NCBI GenBank assembly: GCA_030595845.1
Contig: JAUVCL010000037.1
Location: forward strand, 1 to 14,742
Direction: 5' to 3'
Length of the DNA: 14,742 nucleotides
Origin: Campylobacterota bacterium
GTDB taxonomy: Bacteria > Campylobacterota > Campylobacteria > Campylobacterales > Sulfurovaceae
Part shown: piece after piece, positions 14,259 through 14,742 of the stretch
Layout: each line of letters begins with the position of its first letter
Position numbering within the stretch: position 1 is the stretch's first letter
Made by a program: the position numbers and the translations under genes
The notes under the pieces: model-generated
What the model saw: the letters and a program-made list of their open reading frames with translations, nothing else
What the model was told of the DNA's origin: nothing
Database searches by the model: none

Positions 14259-14742
14259 CTATTTTACGATCTTCCTGATCCCTTCATAGGCTACTGCTAT
14301 CATCTTATCTATCTCATCATTCGTAATAATATAGGGTGGCATAAAATAGATAACATGTCCCAAAGGTCTTAAAAGTACCCCTTGTGTCAATGCATACTCA
14401 TAGATCTTCAACCCTATACGTTCACTGGCTTCATATCCCTCCAACTCAATGGCTGTAACCATTCCCTGCTGCCTGATCTCTTTTACATTGGGTAAATCTA
14501 AAAACTTTTCTAAATTCTGTAAAATATAATGACTTTTTTTGGCATTGTCTTCCAGAATATCATTTTGTTCAAATATTTCCAAGGTAGCCAAAGCGGCTGC
14601 GCATGCCAAAGGATTACCCGTATAACTATGGGAATGTAAAAAAGCTTTATGCTCATTATAATCACAATAAAAAGCATTATAGACATCATCACTTGTCATC
14701 ACCACTGAAAGTGGGAGATATCCTCCCGTTAATCCTTTGGAG
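14259..14742 (-). CDS. bioA: Adenosylmethionine-8-amino-7-oxononanoate aminotransferase, C-terminal part (partial)
   Basis: PLP-dependent class III aminotransferase of biotin synthesis that converts 8-amino-7-oxononanoate to 7,8-diaminononanoate with S-adenosylmethionine as amino donor, in the cytosol. The frame is open from the right edge. Its first residues read SKGLTGGYLPLS, in which the Lys is the PLP-binding lysine typical of BioA. FLHSHSYTGNPLACAAALA follows, another strong BioA signature, and later GVLLRPLGHVIYFMPPYIIT, the usual C-terminal substrate-binding strand. About 160 of the usual 420-440 residues are present. An internal GTG at 14705 opens the frame but is not the start. The gene ends at 14259, five bases beyond the shared hairpin that separates it from the Sel1-repeat gene. 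Confidence 0.95.
   Translation of the reverse strand, partial: SKGLTGGYLPLSVVMTSDDVYNAFYCDYNEHKAFLHSHSYTGNPLACAAALATLEIFEQNDILEDNAKKSHYILQNLEKFLDLPNVKEIRQQGMVTAIELEGYEASERIGLKIYEYALTQGVLLRPLGHVIYFMPPYIITNDEIDKMIAVAYEGIRKIVK

Overview
The window looks like a chromosomal segment of an AT-rich member of the Campylobacterota (epsilonproteobacteria), most like the Sulfurovum/Sulfurimonas side of the group. The basis is the polyprenyl synthase-hemA pair, overall codon and base composition, compact gene packing, extended -10 promoters with weak -35 boxes, and the close family look of the TonB receptor. This is inference from sequence style and remembered family features, not from a search. No stretch longer than about 130 bases lacks a gene, and no rRNA, tRNA, IS element or CRISPR array is visible.

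Layout, left to right. (1) Positions 1-1921, minus strand: a two-gene unit with a long-chain polyprenyl diphosphate synthase followed by hemA (one base shared; hemA runs off the left edge). (2) 2041-6295, minus strand: three genes coupled by 4-base overlaps, in transcription order a TonB-dependent outer-membrane receptor, a small secreted protein, and an inner-membrane GGDEF-EAL protein with a broken GGDEF motif and an intact EAL active site. This reads as an envelope-spanning sensory unit acting on cyclic di-GMP. (3) 6308-6435: a divergent control region with -10 boxes on both strands and a perfect 11-bp inverted repeat. (4) 6436-7254, plus: an acyltransferase of the PEP-CTERM/exosortase-associated, GNAT-like type, with no exosortase nearby. 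(5) 7251-11567, minus: rsmH, a small FtsL-like membrane protein, and an RND efflux permease without its adaptor, packed as one unit. (6) 11645-12220, plus: a class II aldolase/adducin-fold protein whose metal-binding histidines are all replaced. (7) 12217-12678, minus: a small secreted lipocalin-like protein. (8) 12795-14234, plus: a 479-residue protein with a low-complexity acidic middle and a Sel1/TPR-like end. (9) 14259-14742, minus: the C-terminal part of bioA, entering from the right edge.

Housekeeping genes (tetrapyrrole, isoprenoid and biotin synthesis, 16S rRNA methylation, division) are interleaved with poorly characterised envelope functions. The most promising unit for new biology is the TonB receptor / periplasmic protein / phosphodiesterase operon with its dyad-bearing divergent promoter. 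Next are the apparently non-catalytic aldolase-fold protein beside rsmH and the solitary exosortase-type acyltransferase.
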